A stretch of DNA of 64,000 bases from Eutrigla gurnardus (Eukaryota; Chordata; Actinopteri; Perciformes; Triglidae). The position numbers were made by a program, and so were the translations under genes. The stretch's first letter is position 1. Every line of letters starts with the position of its first letter. The stretch covers positions 124,001 through 188,000 of the forward strand of contig OY741268.1 in assembly GCA_963514095.1 (NCBI GenBank). The letters run 5' to 3'. Shown piece after piece: positions 44,616-56,326 of the stretch. The notes beneath the pieces were generated by a model that was not told where the DNA came from, ran no database searches, and worked only from the letters and a program-made list of their open reading frames with translations.

Positions 44616-44940
44616 GAGAGAGCGCCGACACCTTCACGCAGCAAACGCAGTAGACAAGACGTAATGCACTTATCTACAACAGTGTCAAATATTGAAGATA
44701 GCAAATTGACACCAGGTAGCATGAATGATGCAAATGTTGCACCCTTAGGCAGACATGACTCCGTCTCTTTTCTTTGGCAACTTTTATTCGCCTCAGTTCT
44801 CCGTATCATTTGTTTTACACCAACCGGACCAGCCCAAACATCAGTCCACAACATCAAAACCACGTGACTCTATTCTTCTCTCTCGCGCTACTGCGCAGTT
44901 CAATGACATCACGTCTATATGGAACTCGGACCTCTACTAA
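44616..44940 (-). promoter_or_regulatory. possible promoter and leader of the RECQL-like unit
   Basis: Upstream of the ATG on the minus strand the sequence holds TCACGTGG (an E-box), TGATGTCA (CRE-like) and GCGCGAGAGAG, in an otherwise AT-rich setting. This resembles a small vertebrate promoter followed by a leader. It is inference from motifs only. Confidence 0.3.
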
Positions 44941-45144
44941 GAAACATTAATCCAAATAGGATTTAGTATATTAACTATATCAAAATACAATGAAGTAAAT
45001 AGTATCTTCTGCTTAAAACAGATTAAATCTATCTCGGCTCGTTTTAGTATACGTAATCAATATGCAAATTCCCAAATAGTTATAGGTCGCAACACAAATA
45101 AGGCAAAAATGCAAACGTCAGGTTATTTGCATTATTATTATTAG

Positions 45145-47475
45145 GGCCCAAGCGCCGACAACGTCGGGCTGCGAAGCCCTATTGTTATTCGAATGTTTAT
45201 TATTCTTTCACCACTTCGACCTGCGTTTTGGGGGCCTGAGCGTGAAAATGGGGGCCTGAGCGTGAAAAAACTAACGAAAATTGGAGTGTCTATAGGGTCT
45301 GGCGAAAATTAGAGAATTTGGCGTCTTCGCATTCAACCACGAAAAAGTTGCTCGCTAGCGCCACCTAGAGTGGAGAATCGCCAGCCCCGCCGCACCGTAA
45401 CTCCAATTGACATGAAACTTTGCACACATGTGCAAACAAGTGTCCTCTACAAAAAATCCTCTTGGAGTACCAAAGTCCGCCTACCGAAATTTTCCGCCAT
45501 CAGGAGGTTTCGCATTTCTCGGACACCGTTGATCCGATTTGGACGAAATTTGGTACGCATACTCGTTTGACCTAGCTGAGGGTATGGTCTGAAAATGTTC
45601 TGAAAATATGTATTTTATCAGAAGGTATCGGCCAATGAACATTAGAGGGTGTGGCTACCAAAATGCAATTAGCATAACTCTATAACCTTTGCCCCAAAAA
45701 TTACGAATGTCGAAACCTATGTTGCAATAGCTTCAAAGAACATGCATGTCAAGTTTCATTAAAATAGGGTAATGTTTGGCGCTGCCACAAATTTCCAAAA
45801 AGTGCCGCTTTTGGCCGTTTTTGGCTGTTTTTGGCCATTCACAGGGGTGGTACTAAATCGAACTTGTCCTATACCGTTGATCCGATTGATACCAAAATTG
45901 GATATGTGGTTGAAAAGGCCTTAAGGACAAAAAGTTGGTCAAAGATGCTCCAAAAGTCTAGGGGCGTGGCCACGCCGACGCCATGACTGCGCTACTATTT
46001 TCAACGTTCGCCATTGGCATTAAAGCTGTTATAACTTCACCGTTTCTTCTCCGATCTGCTTCAAAATATTCATGCTTGTTAAGAGTCACGTCCTGAACAC
46101 AACTGCACTGCAAGTTTAACTCACAGGTAGAGCGCCACTTAATGGCGACATGATATGTGACTGATTTTAGGCCCTTTTTCTGAGCAACAGCCCCCCCTCT
46201 AGGTTGAGCGTACACGCATGAAATATTTTTTCCTAGATAGCCCAAGTGGAGCTGTACACAAAAGCCTCTTGGACCCACCGCCTCAAGTCATGATAAAGTA
46301 GGTAAAAAAAATGTTTTTAGCCAAGTGTGTAAATTAGCCAGGTTTTCACTCAATCTTCACTCGGGGAGCATAGAGGGGAGAGACACAGGCACACAGCGAC
46401 CACCAGATGGAGTCAGAGATCTATCAGTGACACATGGGGAACTGTGAATCTCACATGCAGCTCAATGTGCCTCACACCAGATCAACAGCCATGCCACTTT
46501 TAATTCCTTTTTTTAATTCCTCTCATTACAGCCTGGACACAAAGGGAGGAGGAGAGATGCACATTTTACATGCATCTCATACAGCTGTCAGCTGAACTCT
46601 GTCTTTAACATCCAAACTATTATAGCTTCAGTGTTTGTTCTCTGATCTGCTCCAAACTTTGCACACTTGATTAGAGTTCCTTCCTGAACACATCTGCACT
46701 TTGATATTCACTCACAGTCGGAGCGCCACCTACTGGCCACAGGAAATGTCATTGATTTAGTCACTTTTTCCAAGTTAAAGCCACACCTGATTTTTTTTTA
46801 TAACTAATTCCTCTCCTTTCAGCCTGGACACAGAGAGAGGAGGACAGATGACACTCTTCACATGCACCACACACAGCTGTCAGTTGAACTCTGCCATAAA
46901 CATCCAAACTATTATAACTTCAGTGTTTCTTCTCTGAGCTGCTCCAAACTTTCCACACCTGATAAGAGTTCCTTCCTGAACACATCTGCACTTTGATATT
47001 CACTCACAGTCAGAGCGCCACCTACTGGCCACAGGAAATGTCATTGATTTTGTGACTTTTTCCAAGTTAAAGCCACACCTGATTCTTTTTAACTAATTCC
47101 TCTCATTTCAGCTTGCAAGGAGGACACAGGGGGAGGAGGAGAGGTCACACTAGGTGGAGGAGGAGAGATGTCAGGAAGGCATGAACATGTGTGTATGTGA
47201 CAGACAGATGGCTTTGAATGTCAATCGCTTGTGTCTAAACTTGGCCACGAGGAGGTGGCTGCTGCACAGGTAGGCGGCTGCCACGCGTGTGAATGCAGGC
47301 ACTCCACGACCGCACGTGACAGACGGATGCCTTTCGGTGTCCATCGCTTGTGTCTCGACTTGCGCCAGGAGAGGCGGCCGCGCCAAGGGCAGCGTCCACG
47401 ACACTGCCCTGTGACCGCAGGCACTCCACGACCGCATAAGAGCTCGGGCCCGTCACGATACTGCTAGCAGTTTTA
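45145..47475. repeat. long unclassified teleost repeat with internal tandem units
   Basis: The segment starts AGGGCCCAAGCGCCGAC and ends GAGCTCGGGCCCGTCA, so GGGCCC and GCTCGGGCCC face each other near the ends. It includes TCCAATTGACATGAAACTTT, a word I recall from very abundant fish repeats. A unit of about 300 bases (GCTGTCAGCTGAACTCTG ... GAGCGCCACCTACTGGCCAC) is repeated at about 46540-46840 and 46841-47130. A unit of about 115 bases is repeated at 47200-47430. There is no coding frame of known type. Confidence 0.7.
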
Positions 47476-48165
47476 ATTAGGTATATAATTCAATTTTTTT
47501 GTTGTTGTTTATTTCACCAGTTCTACAACTACTACTAATAAAACCAACATTTTTTTAATGTTTTTTTACATAACAGCCTTCTGTAATGAGACGCTGCATA
47601 ACTATCATATCTGCAGGTCACAGTCTGACCTTTCTGAGCTGCTGCGCTCTCACCCTCAAGCCCCCTCCCCCCATGTAACATACCGCTGGAATCATAAGCT
47701 CATTGGCTATAAGACCTGTCAGTCAAAAATGTACTCCTCTGCCTATTGGCTCTCTGCCTGGGGATTCTCGTGGTTGGTCAGCCGAGAGCCAGTGAAGCAC
47801 TGGCTCTCTTGATGGACAGATTGTTCAGCCAATTCGGATCGCAGAATCATCAAAGGGGGCTTGTTTTGTCGCCAAGAAGCTGCCGTACACGGAAATACGA
47901 AGCTTTGTTGTTCGCCCGTCATCGAAGAGCGATAACTAGCTATAAACAATATTTTGTTCAGAAACTCACAACGTCAACACATGGCGTGTTATGGATGACT
48001 ACCGGAGTTAGCGTGCTCGTGGGACTAAACGAAGTGGCTACTTTTGTTCGTTGGACTCCTACCTTTCTCTGGATATAAGGATTAGCATGCTACATGTTGT
48101 TTTTGGACTTCCAGACAGCTCGAAAGGTAGGGAACGCTTGGCTTGTTGTTATTTTTCTGTGCACT
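47476..48165. other. stretch with unrecognised open frames
   Basis: A 110-codon plus-strand frame (47746-48078) and its minus shadow match nothing I know. No gene is claimed. Confidence 0.3.
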
Positions 48166-48430
48166 CCTGAGGGCTATTCCATCAAACTCGCTAGGTGCAA
48201 AGCCGGGCTAATTTCGATAAGCCTCGCTACCTTTAGCGAGAGTTGCGTTCCATCAACGTGACTTGAGGCACTCTCCGCTAAGTAACCATGGGAATTTATC
48301 CGACCAAACTAGCCTGCCCCGGGGCAGGCTAACCATCAGGCTTACTTTAGCGGGGGTTTCAGAGAAGTCCGTCTGTCGGAAACAACTGTACCAGCAGAAG
48401 GTTCCGCCAAGCCTAGTCCTCGTGATTTCG
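48166..48430. mobile_element. Harbinger-like terminal fragment
   Basis: The segment starts GGGCTATTCCATCAAACTCG and contains the palindrome AGCCTGCCCCGGGGCAGGCT near 48310, preceded by CCATGGGAATTTA. This parallels the arrangement at 9440-9490. Only one end is recognisable, and no transposase is encoded. Confidence 0.5.
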
Positions 48431-49191
48431 TCACGTGAAAGACCAAAAATTACCAAAATTACATATATGAAGTACAAACAGACTATATTTTTATCAAGCG
48501 TCTAAGAATACATGCTTGTGTTACTGGTCTGTACTGTTGCTCTGCGTTGTATGGAAACAAGATGACTCCCAATAGCGGATGAAGCCTTTTATTCTGCACA
48601 TGGGTCAGACACAAAACCAAAGTTGGTATGTGGATTCAGGGCCAGGATGCGTGCGTCATCTAAACAAAATAAATGTCAAATGACCAGTTGCACTTTCCCA
48701 TACAAATGTCTTCCAAGATCAAACGAAAATGCAAAACAAAATAAAAGCAACAATACAAGAGTCAAACATCGCAAAAATGCGATTTATAATGACCTCATAT
48801 AATACATTTAAAACGGAAGGTATCTGGTCTCATGCAATACAGAGTGAATATGACTTTTAAAGACTTTTATGCAGACCCACGAAATCCCAACCTACCTGCA
48901 GCTAGTGATGTCCAAATGAAGTTTCATGAAGCATTTTCTTTATTTATTTTCAGTTTTATGCATTAGAAAAGAGGAGTTATGTCATGTTAATTCATAGCTG
49001 TCTGCTTGTGCTCTCATAAGTGTGTCTTTGATGTGCCACAGCCCCTCACACATTGATGTGTTAATGTTCAGTTGACCCAGAGGTAAACATTTTTTCAAAG
49101 TGATGGTTTCAGAGGCATGTGGCTGGCTCCTCACATCACATAACTTGAAAACTTGAAAGTACCAGCAGTGCATTCTGGGATTTTAATTTAA
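48431..49191. other. stretch without a supported gene
   Basis: Near 48904 the words TAGTGATGTCCAAATGAAG and TTCATGAAGC resemble the left end of the hAT-like element that starts at 49200. A second, degraded copy end may lie here. Confidence 0.35.
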
Positions 49192-49199
49192 CTCAGAGT

Positions 49200-49919
49200 T
49201 AGTGGTGGGCAAGTGAAGCCTTATGAAGCACTGAGGCTTTCCTAGCAATTGTGTTGAAAAAGATTCAAAGCTTCAACGCTTCAGTGATGGTGACATCTGG
49301 TGGACAACTGAAGCCATAGCAACCTCTCAAGAGCACGACTGACGCTCTGACACCGTTTCAATCCCATGTCAGCAATAAAAGTTTAGAAAAGACTGTGTGG
49401 TTTATTTACGTGTTTTGTTCATTCATACATTCATCGCCCATACTGTAAAACATCCCAGATTAAGCCAACGGATAAATCTAAATGATATGAAGGGTTAAAT
49501 GTTGGTTAAGGGGTTTATTTATTTGATCATGGTATGTGAACCAAAGAGTCCAGATAATAGTTTGTCATAGGAGAAGTTGTATGGTCGAGGAGGAATGTTT
49601 ATGCACAGAACAGACAGGTTTGTATTAAGAAATAGAATTTCTTCCACTGTGGCAGGCTTCAGTCTCCTCTTCTGGCACACGACGCATGAACGCTACGAGC
49701 CAATGAAACGCACTGACACACACTATGAGCCAATGACATGCACCGGTACACTATGAGCCAATGAAACGCTTCGAAACATTTCGAAGCAATGAAGCACTTT
49801 AGTGTTTCGGTCACGTGACGCTGGTGTTCGATACAAGCTCCGACACAGAGGTTCGAACCACTCCGCTTCAGGAAGAGCGACACAAGCTCCAAAGCCTCGG
49901 TATCATTTGCCCATCACTA
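49200..49919. mobile_element. non-autonomous hAT-like element
   Basis: The ends read TAGTGGTGGGCAAGTGAAG and TTTGCCCATCACTA, flanked by the 8-base duplication CTCAGAGT at 49192-49199 and 49920-49927. The interior repeats GAGCCAATGAAACGC-like words. There is no transposase. Confidence 0.9.
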
Positions 49920-50162
49920 CTCAGAGTTATTGTGAGTTCTTTTCAAGTTAGAAGCAAGAGAAATGTTTTATACAAATAATCACAGTTATAAATGGTTTAC
50001 TCTTCATTAATAAGCTCAACTTTATAAATGATGGATTCAGCATTTCTAAATTAGGTATAACATCACTTACCCACCAGTTATTTAGGATTTGTCAGTGGTT
50101 TGTAAGATAATTTAGAGAGTATATGTAAATGATGAACAATCTATTTAGATGTACACGTCTGC

Positions 50163-51101
50163 ATGCTCTTACATGTCCACTATTCAGACAGCTCAGTGGA
50201 GGAGTCCTCTGATGCTATGTCTGACTCCTCCTCTACTTCATCCTCATCAGAGGAAGACAAGAAAAAGAAGAGGAGGAAGAGGAAGAAGAAGGGGAAAGAG
50301 AGAAAGTCCAAGAAGTCAAAGAAAATGAAACCACAGACACGTAAAAGAGGTCAAATATGCTACATGTACTTTCCCCCCTTTTTAATCACTGGGTTTTTGG
50401 TTTGGTCCTGTTTAGCTCTAGTACAATTGTTCCTCTCCTAGCTGGTTCTTCTCACATGATGTGACATTCTGCATGTGATTGTTGTTGGTGGTAAATCTAT
50501 GGTAACAAATCACTTTCTGAATAGAGAGGAATAACCTAGTGAACCATCATTTGTTCTGATCTCAAATCTCATACTGTACAAACTGAATGTGAGTGTGAGA
50601 CTCCCAAGCTTACGTTGTGTGTGTGTGTTTTAAAGCATATGTGTGTCAATACCTTTTTTTTTTTTTTGCTGTTGATAACACTAATTCTTTGTCGTCTAAA
50701 TTGCAGTCCAAAATCCGGATCAGGCTGTGTCGCGATACAAAAAAATGATCCGCCTGTTTAGTCGAGGAAGGACAATGTCTGCTGCTTTCAAGCATGTTGG
50801 GGTCGACCGGAACACGGTTGTTGTCACTGCTCCAATCGCAGAGCTGTCCATTGCTGCCCCCAGTAAATATAAGGAACTCCTTAAAAGCTACAACAGTCAG
50901 GTGAAACTCAGTGGGTTTGCCACACAGTGTGCCACTTCAATTGAGGAGGATCCAGGAATAGTGAACACAGTTAAAGCCTTTAAGATTTCTGGAAAGCTGC
51001 TTCCCCTGAAAATAAAGTCAGCCAAATGTTTGAAAGATGGAAGACAAAAAAGTTCATTGTTGAATTGTGACACTGAAATATTTTCTGACTTTATTTTTTG
51101 A
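50163..51101 (+). CDS. ccdc106-like: CCDC106-like protein (two exons)
   Basis: Exon 1 (to 50340) encodes a Ser/Glu-rich stretch, SDSSSTSSSSEEDKKKKRRK, followed by a Lys/Arg-rich nuclear-localisation-like run. The donor is GTAAAA at 50341 and the acceptor ends at 50706. Exon 2 (50707-51101) encodes NPDQAVSRYKKMIRLFSRGR, then VGVDRNTVVVTAPIAELSIA and APSKYKELLK. The phases agree (one base plus two), giving a continuous reading across the joint. The second exon resembles the CCDC106 family of nuclear proteins, which has many fish members. The ATG at 50163 lies in the inverted repeat. If the acceptor at 50187 is used, upstream exons carrying the coiled coil are missing. Confidence 0.65.
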
Positions 51102-51270
51102 TACAGAAAAAAAATAATTCAGACTATTTTATTTTTTTTATACAGAAATATTTTATTTTATTTTTTGATACAGAAAGATTTTATTTTTTTTAATACAGAA
51201 AGATTTTATTTTTTTATACTGAAAGATTTTAGTTTTTAATACAGATAGATTTTATTTTATTTTTTTGAAA
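51102..51270 (+). repeat. AT-rich short tandem repeats after the CCDC106-like stop
   Basis: ATACAGAAAGATTTTATTTT-like units of about 27 bases follow each other about six times. They lie directly after the stop codon of the CCDC106-like gene. Confidence 0.8.
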
Positions 51271-52450
51271 GAAACATTTTATTTGTTGTACTTAAACCTC
51301 TGTGATCCACTGTTGGTGTTGGCAGGTTTTTATTCAGCCATCCTTACCCTTGTTCGTCTTACATCAACAGAACAGTTGTACAGTTGCAATATGTTGGGAA
51401 GTTGCAATAAATATCAAATATCAATGCAATATGTTCTATATCCCTTTGTGTTGTGTCTCTCCTTGGTCTGTTAAGATAACCAAAGCTTTTGTGAGTCTTG
51501 AGGCATTGCCATCCTTTAAATCTCATTTGTAAATGCTTTATAAGGCATAGATAGTGCCCACTTTAGATGAGCTCACACAAAATGCTTAATTCACGAGTAG
51601 TAAGTGCTTAGTAACTGCCTGAATTCATGAATTCCTGCATTAATAATTGTTTATAAGACATCCATTGGAAATGGAATTTGTGGGTTTTTATAAAACATCT
51701 ACTAACATACTCACTAACCATTAGTACATGTCTGAATAGTGGACATGTAAGAGCATGCAGACGTGTACATCTAAATAGATTGTTCATCATTTACATATAC
51801 TCTCTAAATTATCTTACAAACCACTGACAAATCCTAAATAACTGGTGGGTAAGTGATGTAATACTTAATTTAGAAATCCTGAATCCATCATTTATATAGT
51901 TGAGCTTATTAATGAAGAGTAAACCATTTATAACTGTGATTATAAACCACATACTAATGAGTATTTACGTCAAAAACATGATTTATGAGTGATGAATTCA
52001 GTGTTTACGCATCCATAACTACTGTGCTTATTAATGATGAGTAAAACATTTTTAACTGTGTTTATAACCTACGTACTAATGAGTGTCCATACGTTATAAA
52101 TGAAGAATTCAATATTTATTAATGCTTAACTAATGCTTAATAGTGTGTACTAAATAAACACATTTCAAATATAGAAACTGCATGCATGTCTTTGAGATTT
52201 TATTTGAAATAGAAAGTGAAATGTCTCTAACCAGTGTGCAAAGAAGCACTAAAGTGCAGTGAAAGATATGAGGAAGCTGAGGTCTGCACTATTAACAGGA
52301 ATTGAACACTGATTTAAACTTAAACAAACACACTTAAGCAGCATAACGTTATTATGCTGCTATTATTATTATTATTATTTTGACTTGAAGGATCAAAAGG
52401 TGAGTTGGACAGCTACACAATGTATGATTTGTATTCTTTATGCACCTGGC

Positions 52451-52816
52451 CAGCGCTGGCGCCTCACAGCAAGCGGGTCCTGGGTTCGATTTCCGGGTCG
52501 GGGTCAAATTCGGGGCTCGTTCTGTGTGGAGTTTGCATGTTCTCCCCGTGTAAGCGTGGGTTCTCTCCGGGTTCTCCGGCTTCCTCCCACAGTCCAAAGA
52601 CATGCAGGATGGGGATAGGTTAATTGATGACTCTAAATTGCCCGTAGGTGTGAATGTGAGTGTGAATGGTTGTTTGTCTCTACATGTTGGCCCTGTGATA
52701 GACTGGCGACCTGTCCAGGGTGTACCCTGCCTTCGCCCAATGACAGCTGGGATCGGCTCCAGCCCCCCCGCGACCCTGAATACAGGATAAGCGGTAGACA
52801 ATGGATGGATGGATGG
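52451..52816 (+). mobile_element. tRNA-related SINE with 11-bp target duplication
   Basis: The word ATGCACCTGGC at 52440-52450 and 52817-52827 flanks the element. The 5' part holds CGCCTCACAGCAAG and a B-box-like GGTTCGATTTCC. A body with TTTGCATGTTCTCCCCGTG and GGTGTGAATGTGAGTGTGAA follows, and a GGAT-repeat tail ends it. It is short at the 5' end. The same tail occurs inside the hAT-like element at 14630-14728. Confidence 0.85.
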
Positions 52817-53034
52817 ATGCACCTGGCTTTGAAACTAATTACATTAATTTTGTATGCAGGATTCCATTTGATTGTTTCAGTACTGCCTTGGACCGGAATT
52901 GGCAAGAAGACCCAGAGGACCCCCAGGACCCTCAGGACCCCCAGGACCAGACCAGATAGAAGAGGGAAGCAATGGGTCATTCCGTGTCATGTCATTTCAT
53001 CAAATGCCTCCCACCTGACCATCTCAGTATGTAA

Positions 53035-53885
53035 AAATTCTAGTACAAAGACACACTTGTTAATAGGAAAAATCCAAAATGTAGCTGCTTTCAGCATGTT
53101 CAACTCATATTCAAGGACTTATTGCCTCTGTAACTACAACTGTGCTACATTTTAATGTTTTCGTAAGGCTAAATTTATCAGTAGCATTTAGTCACATGTA
53201 AGTCTTTGGTAAATGGTTAAAAAACAATTGAATTGCCCTGCTGTGATGTTTACTAGTAGGCTAACCCCACCAATATCAGGATTTTAAAAAATCACTGTGA
53301 CAAATTGAGGCAAAACACCCTCCTGATTTTTTAATATGATTTTAACAAGAATATGATCTTTCAAAAAAAGTAAGTTTGGACCTGATACTTGTCAGTTTTT
53401 TGGAATATGGCTCTGAAGTTGGGCAAAGATGTGTTTACTTCCATTTTGAGCCTTAATATCCGTGAAACTAATCATCTGAGAGAAACCATATTTTGTAGAA
53501 TGTTTAAGCTAACACCAGAGATAGAGGCAGAAGTGATAGAAGTCTTTTATCTGCAAAAATGAGAGCTCAGCCACTCTTCAAATTTGCTACTTCATTTCAA
53601 CAAGCTTCATTTTAAGTACCTACCATACTAGGTTATCATTGAGCTACACCCCTGATATTCCATGTCTGGAGGCTATTAGTAACAGATATACACTGTAGAC
53701 ATTTTGAAGGCCACAGGTGAGATAGTTTTCCAGGTATTGCTGTTTAAAAATGGCTTTTCCGAGTATGATGCCAAAAACCGTCTAAACTACCCTTCATTCA
53801 ATGATGTTTCATGACAAAACTGTCGACAGTAGAGACCTAATATTTTGGATTTTTCCTATTAACAACTGTGTCTCTATACTAGAAT
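53035..53885. mobile_element. inverted-repeat element without coding capacity
   Basis: Bases 53035-53081 and about 53839-53888 are reverse complements with a few differences. Shared words include TTGTTAATAGGAAAAATCC and AAATTCTAGTA. The left flank contains GGGTCATTCCGTGTCAT. The interior is AT-rich and non-coding. A small DNA transposon is likely, but neither the exact ends nor the family could be fixed. Confidence 0.55.
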
Positions 53886-53902
53886 TTTTTCTGACTCATG
53901 TC

Positions 53903-53961
53903 CTATGGAATTAAGTTGGAAACATCACTAATAATTTCTGTAGTCTGATGAGATTAAACAC
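53903..53961. repeat. first piece of the split unclassified repeat
   Basis: The piece matches 9086-9144 of the intact copy. It is followed by the Harbinger insertion, and the repeat resumes at 55780 and, after the P element, at 63165. Confidence 0.85.
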
Positions 53962-54241
53962 CAGGGGCCTCATGTACTAAGAATTGCGTGGATTTCCTAC
54001 TGAAACATTGCGTACGCTAGAATCCAGAAACTGTCCTACGCACAAAAAAAATCAGATGTATCAAAGTGTGCGTACGCATGGATCCAAGCACTTTTCCTTT
54101 GTACATCCCAATCAACGTGGAATTAAGCGCACATGTGGAAGTGCTAAACTCCTCCCTGTCCACGCCTCCATTTAAATATGCAAATGCATTTAAATAGGGC
54201 CTGCACCGGGGATTCCCCTCTCTGCACCATCAGATCTACAA

Positions 54242-54535
54242 AATGAAAAAGGGAAGAAGCGCAACTTCACCGAGTCTGAGCTCGAAACGCTCGTAAACGA
54301 AGTCGAGACTCGAAGACCAGTATTATTTGGTAGCCTCTCATCAGGCATAAACACAAAAAAAAGAAATGTGAGTGGGAGCGTGTGTGTGAGGCAGTGAACA
54401 CTGTGGGGTCGGAGCAGCGCACACTCCCTGAAATAAAAAAGAAATGGTCCGACGTGAAAGTGGAGGTGAAGCGGAGGATTTCGGCCCACCGCCGAAGCGT
54501 GACCGCAACGGGCGGGGGGACAGGACGATATTAAT
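54242..54535 (+). pseudogene. Harbinger Myb/SANT-like DNA-binding protein, frameshifted
   Basis: The readable pieces are NFTESELETLVNEVETRRPV, then, after a shift at a run of A (54354-54362), CEWERVCEAVNTVGSEQRTL and PEIKKKWSDVKVEVKRR. This is the trihelix Myb/SANT-like domain that helps Harbinger transposase enter the nucleus and bind the element ends. It ends at a stop at about 54535. A one-base error in the A run is enough to break it. Confidence 0.8.
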
Positions 54536-54928
54536 ATATTATATATTATATTATCATATATATTAATGACTGCAGAAGTGCGCCGTGGCTACTGAAGTGT
54601 GACATTTCCAACTTTACGCACGCGTTTATCGACACAAATACTGAACACAAGGAGACAATAAAGGGCTTGTTAGATAGCTCTGCCACTCTATTTTCACCAG
54701 GGAAAAACAAATGCACATATTTGAATGCACGTGCCCATCGTGCTGGTTTACATTCGGGGCGCAATTAAATGGATACATTTACTCACCGAGAAGCCACCCA
54801 TCGCGCACCGTGCCAGCCTCCAGCCTGTTACCAACCATGCTATTAGTAAGAATGAACGAGCGTTGAACCAGGCCACCTTGCCACAATGTTGGTGAGCTGC
54901 ATTTGCGCATCACATATTATTTGAACAT

Positions 54929-55456
54929 TTATTGAATGAAAATGTTTCCTGTTGACAAAAACAAATTTATAGATGTCGCTTTTATAGCAACATGTGTGCA
55001 GTCAATAGCTCCGATTACATTAGGGAAACCGGCTCTTGCTGCAAATTGCGCTTTAATGTTGGCCTGTTCAACAGCATTGTATGGGAATTTGATGTACCTG
55101 GATGACATTCTGATTCCGTCCCACACAGCTGGCATGGCTCGGCTCAGAGTGGACTGGCACACTCCTGACTGGTCGGCCAGTTCCCTCTGGAAGGCTCCTG
55201 TTGCCAGAAACCCCAGAGTGGTCAGCACCTGTGTGGACACGGACAACCCCTGGCTCCTGGCTGTGTTTCTTTCTAGGGCCGGCCGCAGCTCTGCGCACAG
55301 CTCCAGTAACACTGGCCTCGGCAACCTTAAACGACTCATGAGCCAGTTGTCGTCATTTGCTAACATATCCTCCCGTTTTCTAAACACCCTCTCACGTCTG
55401 ATGTTACCGTTTGCGATGTCTTCTAACAAGGCCAAGGCTGCCATTGTTAATGCCAT
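54929..55456 (-). pseudogene. Harbinger transposase, C-terminally truncated
   Basis: The 175-codon frame covers the helix-turn-helix-like N-terminal half (MSRLRLPRPVLLELCAELRP, QVLTTLGFLATGAFQRELAD, QSGVCQSTLSRAM). It reaches the first catalytic aspartate in FPNVIGAIDCTHVAIKA. The second aspartate and the glutamate of the DDE triad are missing. The usual length is about 350 residues, so the copy cannot cut DNA. Confidence 0.88.
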
Positions 55457-56291
55457 TTTTTCATCACTTTGCGCATGCTTTTATATCCATCCATATGATT
55501 GCAAACACGTGTGTGTTAATTGTCCATTAATGTGTCTCTGATGTGCACATTACTCTGAGGACTAATTGTTTTCACATAATTAACAGTTTCCCAGCATCAC
55601 CTCAGAGTGTCGCCAAAGGAACAATAGCTGTAGAAACGTGCGTACGCCAGCCATGAAGCTGCCGTGGGACACCGCACATTTCCACGCTCATTTCACTTTT
55701 GATACATCTGAACGTTGGTGTGGAAAATTACGTACGCCATGTTTTTGTGCGTACGCAACATTGATACATGAGGCCCCAGGTTATCAGCAGCCTACCTCTC
55801 AAGCATGGGCCTACAGCACATTCAAACTGGACCTAGAGGAAGCAGCTGCACCACGGTTCTGCACAGACAAGACAGTCCCACCCATAGACATATATACATA
55901 GACGCCTCATAGACTGACGCTGCCTATTGGAGCTGACGTATCAGCGCGGCCGCCATCTTGGCTGGGTCCCCAATGCGCCCCCAGTGTATTTACTTCTACT
56001 GAGGAAGGTGTAAACCCAGACTACGTTAATCACAACTCCCCGAATTTTTACCCGATTTTCACACGGTTTGGTTTGTTACAAACAGCAGAGATTCAGTTAT
56101 GATACAGGATGCTGTTAAAAACACATGCTTTCGTGCTGAAAGACTTTGTATAACGCTCTTTAACAAAGACATATGGTATGGCATATTGATAAATGTATAA
56201 ATTAATTATTTTTATATTTTAATAAAGAAACAAGTTTGATTGTTCATTTGAATTTATTTTTCTCTGTCTGTCTCTCTCTCACACACACTCA

Positions 56292-56326
<35 letters not shown>

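Larger units (their letters stand above)
49976..51943. mobile_element. candidate mobile cassette: CCDC106-like gene in long inverted repeats
   Basis: Bases 49976-50190 and 51729-51943 are reverse complements over 215 positions with about four mismatches. The two-exon gene at 50163-51101 lies between them, its exon 1 beginning within the left arm. The putative splice acceptor (CCACTATTCAG) falls at the inner edge of the left arm. To the right of the second arm a related unit of about 120 bases is repeated again (51905-52110). The pattern is that of a DNA transposon with long, internally repetitive termini. I could not identify a target duplication or a transposase signature. Confidence 0.6.
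53965..55776. mobile_element. Harbinger DNA transposon with both genes
   Basis: The ends read GGGCCTCATGTACTAAG and, inverted, GGGCCTCATGTATCAA. They are flanked by the 3-base duplication CAG (53962-53964 and 55777-55779), typical of PIF/Harbinger. The intact repeat near 9145 shows the site without the insertion. The element carries the two Harbinger genes, a Myb/SANT-like protein on the plus strand and a transposase on the minus strand. Both are damaged. Confidence 0.92.

Noticed and set aside
47746..48078. 110-codon plus-strand open frame
   Set aside because: No recognisable domain, no splice or promoter context, and an overlapping frame of similar length on the other strand.
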